Below are positions 11,512 through 21,400 of a stretch of 64,000 nt of DNA, in pieces. The position numbers were made by a program, and so were the translations under genes. Under the pieces are notes generated by a model that saw nothing but the letters and a program-made list of their open reading frames with translations, was not told the DNA's origin and made no database searches. The stretch is from NCBI RefSeq assembly GCF_036711975.1, contig NC_091968.1, positions 22,816,001 through 22,880,000 on the forward strand, written 5' to 3'. Within the stretch, counting starts at the first letter, position 1. Each line of letters begins with the position of its first letter. The DNA comes from Onthophagus taurus. Lineage: Eukaryota; Arthropoda; Insecta; Coleoptera; Scarabaeidae.

Positions 11512-11819
11512 ATTGAGAAAATTTAATGTTATTATTTTAAGTTAAATTGTTTAAAATTAATTTTTTTTATTTAATTATTTAAATTATAATAATAAATTAA
11601 TTTAAATCAATTTTAAAGAAAACGAAAATTTGTGCTCGATACCAAATTATACTGCCTGAACGGTTTTCCTTGATCGAAAACGAAAATTCTGTACACTGTA
11701 TGCACAGGGTGGTTCAAATAAATAAGAACGGAATCTATAAGAGTTAGAAAAAAAGATTTTATGGCAATTTTCGTTTTTTAAATGGAAACAACCACTGATT
11801 TTTCACAATTCCACTGGTG

Positions 11820-12865
11820 AAGACAAGAAAAAATGTCTAGATGCAATAGAAGAAGAGTAATTTGTAAAAAGCGAAGAAATTGAGGTATAAAAGATATTGA
11901 GTAATAAATGGGTATTCAAAATCAAAGACGACGAAACTTATAAAGCCAGATTAGTGGTAAGAGGTTTTGAACAACCACAAGAACACATTGAAGAGTTATC
12001 CAATAGCAAGTATGCTGCAGAAGCATGTAAAATAACAAAATTTGATATAAAAACGGCTTTTCAGTATGGCGAACAAAAGGCGCTGTATGGATTAAGACAA
12101 GCACCCGAAAAATGGAACAAGACATTTATATTTAAAAATAATATAATAACTTTCAAAATTCGTTATAAAATTCATTTCTTGAAGGATCATTGTGGAAATA
12201 TCACCAATTATTAATTAAAGTATCCTCTTTTTAATGCAAAAAGTCGTTTTGAAAAATCACTTTTGGTTTTTGAGAAAACAATATTTGAAGTTTTGATAAA
12301 ATTTTCGAGGTTGCAATTTTCATCGATAACTTTCAAAATTCGCTATAAAATTCATTCTTTGAAGGATCATTGTGGAAATATCACCAGTTATTAATTAAAG
12401 TATCCTCTTTTTAATGCAAAAAGCCGTTTTGAAAAAACACTTTTAGTTGTTGAGAAATAAATTTTTGAAGTAATCGACATTTTTTCAAATTTTGCAATTT
12501 CCGCCGATTAAGTTTTAAAAATTCGTATAAAATCCATTTCTTGGAATATGAGTATGAAAATTTCCCAAAATGTTAATAAAAGTGTCCTCTTTCCAATAAA
12601 CCAACACATTTTGAAAAATAATTTTTAGTTTTTGAGAAAACATTATTTGAAGTTCATTTTGTATCTTGGATCCAAATAAGTTGACATATCTTATCAGCTT
12701 TCTTATTAATTTCATTGACGTTCGTTTTCATTTTATACATGATATAGTCAATACCAATTAAATTGATCCATTGTAAAAGTGAAGATAATTTAGCAGACTT
12801 TTTTACCAAGCCATTAGAAAGGGTTAAATGTGAGGGATTTAGAGATAAACTAGTTGTTAGAATTT
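11820..12865 (+). pseudogene. Degenerate copia-type pol remnant split by satellite
   Basis: The left part (about 11830-12125) reads as copia reverse transcriptase: KWVFKIK, YKARLVVRGFEQ, FDIKTAF and ALYGLRQAPEKWNK, with an internal deletion between the last two blocks. The right part (about 12765-12865) reads as the RNase H C-terminus (SEDNLADFFTKPLERVKCEG) up to a stop. Between them lies satellite F (12130-12720). Catalytic YVDD and most of RNase H are missing. It is unrelated in detail to the better-preserved copia at 51-58 kb. Confidence 0.7.
12130..12720 (+). repeat. Satellite F, about two ~290-bp dimeric units
   Basis: Alternating half-units are seen. One contains TTCGCTATAAAATT ... GGAAATATCACCAATTATTA; the other contains AAATTCGTATAAAATCC ... 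AAAGTGTCCTCTTTCC. The family recurs as a longer array at 40030-41085. Here it interrupts a copia remnant. Confidence 0.75.
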
Positions 12866-14260
12866 AAGTTATTGTTTTGCAAATCTTCATTTTTGTACTA
12901 CTGTGGTGTGTTAAGTTTTAGTTTTAATTGTATAACCAAAAGCAAAGTAGGTTAAACGACAATGTAAAAATATAACATTGATTTAATATACAGGGGTGAG
13001 CTATTAGTTATTAGTATCCCGGCGATCAATAGTTACTAAACCGTTTGAAAAACAAAAAAATATTTTGTACAAAAGTTGTTTGACTCATCACTCTGTATTA
13101 CGTAAAATTATTTTCACTTATACAGGTGTTCCATTTAAGCGTAACGGAGAGTACGTCAATTTATTAAAATGGAACACTCTGTTTATTTTATCATATTATG
13201 AATACAACTAAATTACATGAAATAGTACATGTTACTCAATTAAAAAAATATAAACTCCCTAGATTCGCAAAGTACCGCGGTTCATGAAGCCTGTTTTCAC
13301 GCCAAAATGGCGGTTTGACACCTTGTCACTGTATCTCACCACTTATTTACAAAAATATAGCCGTCTTGTTGCCTTTGGAGTTGCAAAAATGGCACTAAGA
13401 GGGACTTTCGACTCTTCAGAGTACCACAAGAAAAAAAAGAAAGGAAATTTGGCGTAATGTTATCAATAGAACGATATATTTTAAATTTCCCGCTTGACTT
13501 TCGAGCCAAAATGGCGTCAAACCGCGGTATTTTGTATCAATCTATTCCAACTTTCGTGTAAAACAAATATAAATTAAATAGTTAACAAATGTATTTGTTT
13601 CAAATATCAGAAATATGTTTTTTTTTTAATTTTTAGTTATAATTTACAGGAAACTGTAAATTTAATTTCTTTGACGACACTAAAAAAGTTTATTTTTAGC
13701 TTTATTCTAAAACAATAAGAAATAGACCTATCTAACCCCATATTTTTGTAATCAGAAAACAATAACGAATTTAATAAGCGAATAATCAGTGATTGTTTCC
13801 ATTAAAAAACGATGATATCTCATAATCTAAAACCGAAAATTTTTTTTTTAATACGTCATCAAATTCTCTGTAAAAAAGTGTCCATATAATGTCTTAGTTA
13901 TAATACTCTACCTATAATAATAACCAAGTTAATTGCACTTGCTGGATTTACGATATTTTCAATTTTGGCCTCTAGGGGAAAAACAAAAGACGATAGCGCT
14001 TTGAGGTTTTTGGCATTAGCAGTTTCTCGAAAAACGAAATTATGACATGTAAGCTACTTTTTTTCTAACTCTTATAGTTTCCGAGATAACTTATTTGGAC
14101 ATCGAATTTGAACCCTCCTGTACATTATACCAAATTATTGTAATGCATATGAAGTACTTCTACTCTAGTTTCATTTCCATAAGAACCCAGTCAGATGTTT
14201 GATAAGAATAAACCGTCTATAAGTGAATGCAGAAAAAAATCATACACACTTTGTATTATT

Positions 14261-14686
14261 CTTTGATTATATATAATATGGATTGAGCCAACGAGAGAGA
14301 TAGCTTGCGCAAGGTGATCGAACCGAGATAGACATAGAAGCGTACTGACATATAATGGGCGTGCCTTAATTTATAAGATAAAAAACTATCAATTAGAAGT
14401 AACATTTATAATACTTACAGGTGATGTGAAACTGTATTATCGCGAACTTTGCAGACGAAACAATACATTTTTAAACATAACGGTGTGACTGGCTGTGACA
14501 CAACAAAACGATAAACGTCAGGTTTGACACTTTTGTGCGCATGCGCCCGTCTGTTTAGTTCCGTTTTATGTCTATCTTTGTTACACTTTCACATTATCGC
14601 TTTCCATCTGCGTCTATTCACCTTGAGCCACATTTTTGTTAGTAGATATATTCAGTTAGCTCAATCCATATTATATATAATCAAAG
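14261..14686. mobile_element. MITE H, copy 1
   Basis: This 426-bp element has perfect 28-bp inverted ends beginning CTTTGATTATATATAATATG. It is non-coding. Copy 2 lies immediately to the right. Confidence 0.75.
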
Positions 14687-14727
14687 GTTTGATATTAAAA
14701 AAACATAAACAAATTCCTTTGATTATA

Positions 14728-15669
14728 CAGGATGATTCATAAGTAATGGGCCAAATTGTAAATGTACGTTCAGGAGGCCAAAATAATAATATTTTCATTA
14801 ACAATAATGGGTCTTAGTCTGCTCCTTACTGAGATACAGGATGTTAAAGCGAAAAAAATAAAATAGATTTTTGTTAATAGATCAGCTACTTTTCTACATA
14901 ATGACTCATAGTTGACTTATAGTTTTTGTAAGGGTAAACAATAATGTGTGAGAGGATTTGAGTTAACTCGTAGATGTCGCCACATGCGCCATATGAATTA
15001 TGAAACGTCAATGAGCTTTTACGTTTAATGAATAGTTTAAAACATTTTATTGTTAAGTAAACTGATTCATTCTTGTCCTAACATAAATCAAAATGCCGAG
15101 ACATAATCACTTTTCAAACGAAGAAATGAGAGACAAGTTATGCGTTTACGCACAAGAACGTTTTTCTGGGCAAGCAGCATCCAGAAAATATCGTGAAATG
15201 TACCCTTACAGAAGGCAGCCAAACCGGAAGATATTTCAAAATATTTATAATCGATTGGGTGAAACAGGTTCATTTCGTCCAAAATATCATACAGGACGTC
15301 CTAAGATTATCACTCCGCAGCAAGAAGATGAAATTTTGGTAAGAATTGCGCAAAATTCTGAAATAAGCACTCGTCGATTGTAGCTGATTTCATCTAATTC
15401 ATATGGCGCATGTGGCGACATCTACGAGTTAACTCAAATCCTCTCACACATTATTGTTTACCCTTACAAAAACTATAAGTCAACTATGAGTCATTATGTA
15501 GAAAAGTAGCTGATCTATTAACAAAAATCTATTTTATTTTTTTCGCTTTAACATCCTGTATCTCAGTAAGGAGCAGACTAAGACCCATTATTGTTAATGA
15601 AAATATTATTATTTTGGCCTCCTGAACGTACATTTACAATTTGGCCCATTACTTATGAATCACCCTGTA
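14728..15669. mobile_element. Foldback-like Tc1/mariner derivative with ~270-bp inverted arms
   Basis: The arms (about 14728-14998 and 15400-15669) are almost perfect inverted copies starting CAGG[A/G]TGATTCATAAGTAA. They enclose about 400 bp that carry a truncated transposase N-terminus. The TA duplication at the insertion site places it with Tc1/mariner/IS630 elements. Such long arms around a gene fragment suggest a non-autonomous derivative. Confidence 0.7.
15093..15383 (+). pseudogene. Transposase N-terminal helix-turn-helix fragment (DUF4817-like)
   Basis: A 96-residue open frame contains HFSNEEMRDKLCVYAQERF, SGQAASRKYREMYP and TGSFRPKYHTGRPKIITPQQ. These match the DUF4817/HTH region at the start of insect IS630-type transposases. 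It stops at STRRL, right where the inverted arm begins, so the catalytic DDE half is absent. Confidence 0.7.
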
Positions 15670-17289
15670 TATAATATGGATTGAGCCAACAAGAGAGATA
15701 GCTTGCGCAAGGTGATCGAACCGAGATAGACATAGAAGCGTACTGACTTATAATGGGCGTGCGTTAATTTATAAGATAAAAAACTATCAATTAGAAGTAA
15801 CATTTATAATACTTACAGGTGATGTGAAACTGTATTATCGCGAACTTTGCACACGAAACAATACATTTTTAAACATAACGGTGTGACTGGCTGTGACACA
15901 ACAAAACAATAAACGTCAAATGGAAGAGGTTTGACACTTTTGTGCGCATGCGCCCGTCTGTTTAGTACCGTTTTATGTCTATCTTTGTTACACTTTCACA
16001 TTATCGCTTTCCATCTGCGTCTATTCACCTTGAGCCACATTTTTGTTAGTAGATATATTCAGTTAGCTCAATCCATATTATATATAATCAAAAGTATTAT
16101 TCCAAAAAAATTTACCATTTCTATATTTGATTCTGCAGCATAATTTAAAACAAGATTAATAGTGATAGGTGCAAGGAACAAATAACGCTCTCGAACTATT
16201 ATTAATAGTTTTTTAATTTCTCCAAGGAATGGAAACAAATTTATATTTCGATTTATTTCAAATCTTGGTCAAGACCTGTTATAACTACAAAATTAATTTA
16301 TATTAGTTTTTTATGCGTGAGAGGAACGTAGTTTCGGCTGCCCCTAATTTTGGCCTCTACAGGCGAAAGCCTCTGTATATGGCTGTATAGACAAATTTAA
16401 TAAGGGAATAGTATATTAAAAAAACAAGTTCGCAGGACATTAAAATGCATGAATTCAAGTTGAAAAACGAGTGGCGAAGCCACAAATTTTTTAATGAATG
16501 AGTCTTATGAAACGTGTTTTTTATGCTATTTTTTGTAATTCGCGTTTTTATCCTTTTTTTAACAAAAATAAAATAAATTTTGACAATGTAGGGAAATAGG
16601 TATATAGCAGTTGGTAACACTTGAAAATAAAAATTTAAATTGACAATTAGTAATTGTCAAAACACAAAATGTATTCACCTGAAAAAAAAAATTCATCTAC
16701 ACCTCCCAAAATAAGAGAAATTACTCACAGTTCAATGTCCTCATCATTGTGGACCTTGTATTCGATGCTAAGAACGTGTTTAAACATCCACAGACAAAAA
16801 TTGTCACATTGACAACTAGAAAAATTACTACCAACTTAAAGTGATTCCATAAAATGTTACTAAAATCTCATTACAGCACCAGTTTGAGTACTGTTCTACT
16901 TCATTACGGTCGCGAATTACAAAAAATAATGTGTTTCTTACATAACGTTGAAGAACATTTCACTTTAGCGCCGTATTATTTGAAACGTTTGAAGAAAAAA
17001 TACTGTTTTATTCGGAAGGAAGCACTTTCGTTTGTGGCTGAAAAATGTTTTTCTTTTTCAAACGGTTCAGCAACTATCGTCCGCTGAGATACTTATAAGT
17101 AACTCACCCCTGTATAACCCAACATGGGTGTATTTCTTATAATCCTAGATGTTATGATAAAGGTTAAGGTTCGTTAAGAGCATTGGACATGGTGATTTAA
17201 GGTGTTCTAAACAGTTGTACACGATCCAAATCTTGTAAACATCCCAATTTTTCTGCACATTGCTGAATATTTTTTTTATTAAACAAATT

Positions 17290-17405
17290 AATTATTCAAA
17301 ATCCATTTTTACTTTGACAATTCTTCTTTTTTGAGGTTATAAGAATTTTAGATTAATCAGCGCCATCTGTAGTTATTTATTCGAACTTAAATTATTTAAA
17401 TTATT
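17290..17405 (-). pseudogene. Diverged copy of the SNRNP48 start/promoter region
   Basis: Compare 5735-5850: both have AAAATCCATTTTTACT, then TTTTTGAGGTTAT, then CAGCGCCATCTGT (TAT in the original) and TTATTTATT[C/T]GAACT. The copy keeps the start codon and the AGATGGCGC word but no coding sequence beyond it. Confidence 0.55.
17360..17368 (-). promoter_or_regulatory. AGATGGCGC motif in the duplicated promoter fragment
   Basis: The word is retained although the neighbouring sequence has drifted, which hints at constraint or recent origin. Confidence 0.3.
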
Positions 17406-18405
17406 TATTAAAATCATTTAAAACTAGTAGATTAATTTTAAAGAATGATTTTCGTGGATAATTAGATTCGTCTTTAATATTTTTTTTTTTACTAATACTT
17501 TTTTAGAGCTTTACTATAATTATTAATCAAGGTGTAGTTTGGGTTGCCTATCTAGCGGTTAAAAATTTTTTTTTTTTACTTAAAAATATTTCGCGCAAAC
17601 AAACGTGTTACGTGCCAAAAAATTCGTACAAAACAAACCGCGCTAGTTATTTACGTCATCGCGTTTCAACCCGAGCGGATTACGTATCATTATTTTTTTA
17701 TAGATTAATATTTATTATTTTTTTAATCGGACGAGAGGCTGGCTGCCCTCCTCGTTTCTCGTTCATCGCGGACGTACAACGTGCACGAGCACATGCGCCT
17801 TGCCCGAGTTGGCAACAACACAAAGCGGTCTTCGCCCGAACCCGAAAGTTCTTTGTTCGTCGTTAAATTCTGGACGCGTTTCAACTGGTTTCAACAAACG
17901 GCAACCCAAAACTAACGTGCAACAACGTCCCAAACGAAAGAGAGAAGAATCGAACCCAGAAACCGCCTTAATCAACCTTAAAAAAAGAAAAAAATAACCG
18001 TTTTAAATCGAGATCGTTCCACTACAATCTTTACGAGCAACAAAAAAAAATACGCTGTCGTCAGTAAACAAATATTACCTCATTCGTTGGTTTGTGCCTC
18101 TTCTCCTACTAAATAGAGAGTTTTTTTCGTCTCCTCTCATCCGTGTGTGAGTGTGTGTTTATTTTGAGTATGTGTGAGTGATTTTTTTTTATTTTTTACC
18201 TTGGATATAAAACACACACAGAGGAAGTGTAACAACTCTTCTAATACGGTCTCAACGAAAGCGAAAAGTTATTAATTGTAACATCTAAAGTTAGATTCAA
18301 ATTATTTTTTAAAAAAATCAACTTAAAACTTATTACGGGAGCAAATCCTGTTATCTCTTTCGTGAATGTTTTATTAAATTTGTTGTTAAATAAATAATAA
18401 TAAAA

Positions 18406-21400
18406 ATGCTCGCTTGCAAGTGTTTAAACGTGATTATTGAAACGAACGGGAAGGATTCAGGTGACTTTGAGAAGGTTAATGTGGAATCGTTACGTTTGGG
18501 AATCGAATCCACTTCGGACGCTTTTTTCAAACAGGTAAACAATAAATTTGAGTCATCCAAGTTGTAATTTTGTTCAATTTTCATTTTAAGGATCTCCAAT
18601 TGGTCCAAAGCCTCCAGAAAGTTACAACGAAGATCTCTGGGCTTGTATCGACTCGATGTGTTGGCCCCTACACTGTACATTTGTGTTTCAATTGTAACTT
18701 GCACACACATGCCGTTCATAAAGAAAAGGGAAATCCAATTTTGATCTCTGCTAATTTATTGGTAACTTTTTTTTTATTGATACTAAAATTTATTAAATTA
18801 TACCAGTGATTTAAAATAAACACAATTTTTGACATTTATGACATTTGAAAAGATTGGTTCAAAATTTGATGATTCAAATTTATTATTATTCTAAGTACAT
18901 AATGTAGAATAAAAAGGTACTTGTTTCCACTTTAATAAACGCGAAAAATATAAATAAACTTTAAAATTAAAACTTAATTGCAATTAAATAAAATGTCAAA
19001 AATTGTTTGTGCTACTGCTCACTAGATGGCAGGAACTACAATTAAATTAAATTTTTTAATTAATATTTATTATTTTAATAAATTAATAATTTTGCGTTGA
19101 TTTTCGAGATTATGTGGGAATATATGATTCGATTAAATAATTTTTTAAAATTTAAGTTGGTTATAAATTATAACAAAAGCGTCGAACATAACCTCAATTT
19201 TTGTTTGCCTTATTTTTAGTTGTCAAGAAATAAAAAAGTTTTTTAACAAGATTTTGTGGAATTTATTCTAAAAAACGAAGTCAAGACTGTACCATTTATT
19301 GTTTATTAGTTCAAGCAATAATAAAAGTCCAACAATAACTTTTTGTACTAATCAAAACTAACCCCTTTCAGGATGTAATAATCTCTTTTTGTAGGTATGA
19401 AGATTTTAATTAGACCGAATTCTTAATTGTGAAGAAATAAAGCATTAATTGTTTAAACATACTCTTGGGTATAAATCAAGAATCATCATATTGCTTAAAA
19501 ATCGACAATTTTTTTTTAATCACTCAAGTAAGCCCTTACAAATAAAAATATTTAAAAAAATATATATTCTAAATATTTAGTGTGGTATATAATTAACAGC
19601 GGTAGTCAAATGGAAAATAATTCAACTTAATTTTTGATAAAATTCACTTATCATTAAATAATTGAGGGAAATTAAAGAAGTAATAGATTTATGTTTAAAT
19701 AGAGAAGACACTTTAACTCTCGCTAAACATGACCTTGAGGATGCGCGCGCAATTCGTGGCCACTTACGTCACGAAACACTCCTGCTCTTGCCCCTCGCCC
19801 ACAAACTAAAATCAAAGTATTGCAGCTTAGAAACTTATTGTTAGACAACCTTTAATATACAGGTAATATACATTAAAGAAAATTTTAACTAAAAGTTACT
19901 TGAAACTGTTTTCCGCATATCTTGGCGTGGAAATAAAATAAAAATAATGACGGCAGTCTGAGTTACGACATGGTGAGTGTGTTTTTCAAATAGAACACCC
20001 TGTATATTTTAAGGTTTTTGGATTCCTTTTGAAAAGGTTTTGCAAAATGCCATAAGGTTTTAATGCTTTAACTGCATTAAACTGCATAGTTTTCGAGATA
20101 TGGAAAAGATATTTAAAAAGATTTGACGTAGTGACAACCAAATTATGACGTCATTATGGCATAGACAACCTAAGCCTTGACGTCACAGAGGTGGGCGGAG
20201 CTTATACCGACTCACTAATTGAAAAATTGAATATGGGGATTTATCGTTAGCAACACAGTTAACAACGAAGATGTTTGGATTCGGTATAAGCTCCGCTCAT
20301 CTCTGTGATGTCAAGGCTTAAGTTGTCTATTTTTCAATTAGTGTTAAAATAAAATAAACTAAGTGACATTTTTATGGCGATTTATCTTAGTAACTGTGAT
20401 GTCTATTCCATAATGACGCCATAATTTGGTTGTCGCTGCGTCAAATCTTTTTAAATAAAAGTTTCAATATCTCAAAAACTATGCAGTTTAAAGCATTAAA
20501 AAAATGGTTTAACCAAAAACCTTAAAATATACAGGGTGTTCTATTTAAAAAACACACATGGTGAGTGTGTTTTTTAAATAGTAACTCAGTCGTAACTCAG
20601 ACTACCGTCAAGATTTTTATTTTGTTTCTACGCCAAGACATGCACAAAATAGTTTCAAGTAACTTTTATTTAAAACTTGTTTTAATGTAAGTTGAAGTTT
20701 AGGCTGTAGAACCATTATTCCATACTTTTTGTACAGTCTGTATAAACCTTGGAAAGACTAATTATTGCTATCAGAAGATTGAATAGTGCTAGTAAAAGAC
20801 TAAAAACTGCTTGGAAAGAGGAAATACTATTTCAAAAAGTTACCTACTGCCTCTAACATGCTAGATACTGCAGAAAAAGGCCACAACTTACTTGGAAAAG
20901 ACTAGATACTGTTTTCAAAATAATATCTATTGCTTCCAGAATGCTAAACACTGCTGTTAAAGGTTTTGACTTACTTGGATAGGCGAATACTGCTTCCAAG
21001 ACTACTTATTACTTTCAAAGACTTTAATAATTGTTTGGAAAAGAGATATGCTTTCCAAAAAGCTACCTAGAATGTTAGATACTGCTGGAAAAGACTAATA
21101 ACTACTTGGAAAGAAGAGATATGCTCTCCAAAAAAAGTACCTACTGCTTCCAAAATGTTAGATACTGGTGGAAAAGATTACAATCTGCTTGGAGAAGACT
21201 AGATAGTGGTAATAAGCAGCTACAAACTGATTGGAAAGACGAGATACTGTTTCCATAAGACTCGCCCCTCTCGCGTTTTGTTTACCATACCGTATCGTAC
21301 CACGATATCATTCTTCTTCAGACGCCTCGCAATTCGCTCCATCACACCTGAAACATAAGCAAGACAGATAAAACGGGCTGGTGTCGTACTTATCTGATAT

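Larger units (their letters stand above)
14717..16091. mobile_element. MITE H, copy 2, split by a TA-targeting insertion
   Basis: This copy is over 95% identical to copy 1 by eye. It is interrupted about ten bases inside its left end by the element at 14728-15669. Removing the insert and one TA restores the MITE end exactly, which proves a TA target duplication. Small differences exist, such as six extra bases near 15920. Confidence 0.75.
12987..17116. mobile_element. TA-flanked element with CAGGGGTGAG ends, filled with nested elements
   Basis: TATACAGGGGTGAG at 12987-13000 is mirrored by CTCACCCCTGTATA at 17103-17116. Similarity continues imperfectly inward for about 75 bp, including AACCGTTTGAAAAA on both sides. 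Flanking TA fits a Tc1/mariner-like target. The interior holds a second inverted pair (ACCGCGG ... CCAAAATGGCG at 13275-13315 and 13515-13535), two copies of MITE H and a DUF4817-bearing element. No intact transposase was found. Confidence 0.55.
17117..18405 (+). promoter_or_regulatory. Upstream region and likely 5' UTR of Lobe
   Basis: No gene is seen here. Short open frames at 17612-17997 have no protein-like texture. The region includes a duplicated SNRNP48 promoter fragment (17290-17405), a GC-richer stretch at 17630-17960 and a TG-rich stretch near 18145-18180 (GTGTGTGAGTGTGTGT) typical of transcribed leaders. The Lobe start codon follows at 18406. Confidence 0.4.

Noticed and set aside
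11697-14117. A single element bounded by ACAGGGTGGTTCAAAT at 11697 and its inverted relative near 14117
   Set aside because: It would overlap, not nest with, the better-supported element at 12987-17116. The similarity is limited to ~45 bp, so these are more likely separate end fragments of one family.
14524-16143. Two matching 70-codon frames starting MTLLCACARLF
   Set aside because: Both lie inside MITE H copies and are identical because the element is duplicated, not because of coding constraint.
17612-17997. Overlapping open frames on both strands upstream of Lobe
   Set aside because: They fall in a GC-richer leader region where stops are rarer; no motif or family resemblance, and frames on both strands overlap.
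18351-18719. 122-codon minus-strand frame over the Lobe first exons
   Set aside because: It is an antisense shadow of exons with good splice sites and family identity on the plus strand.
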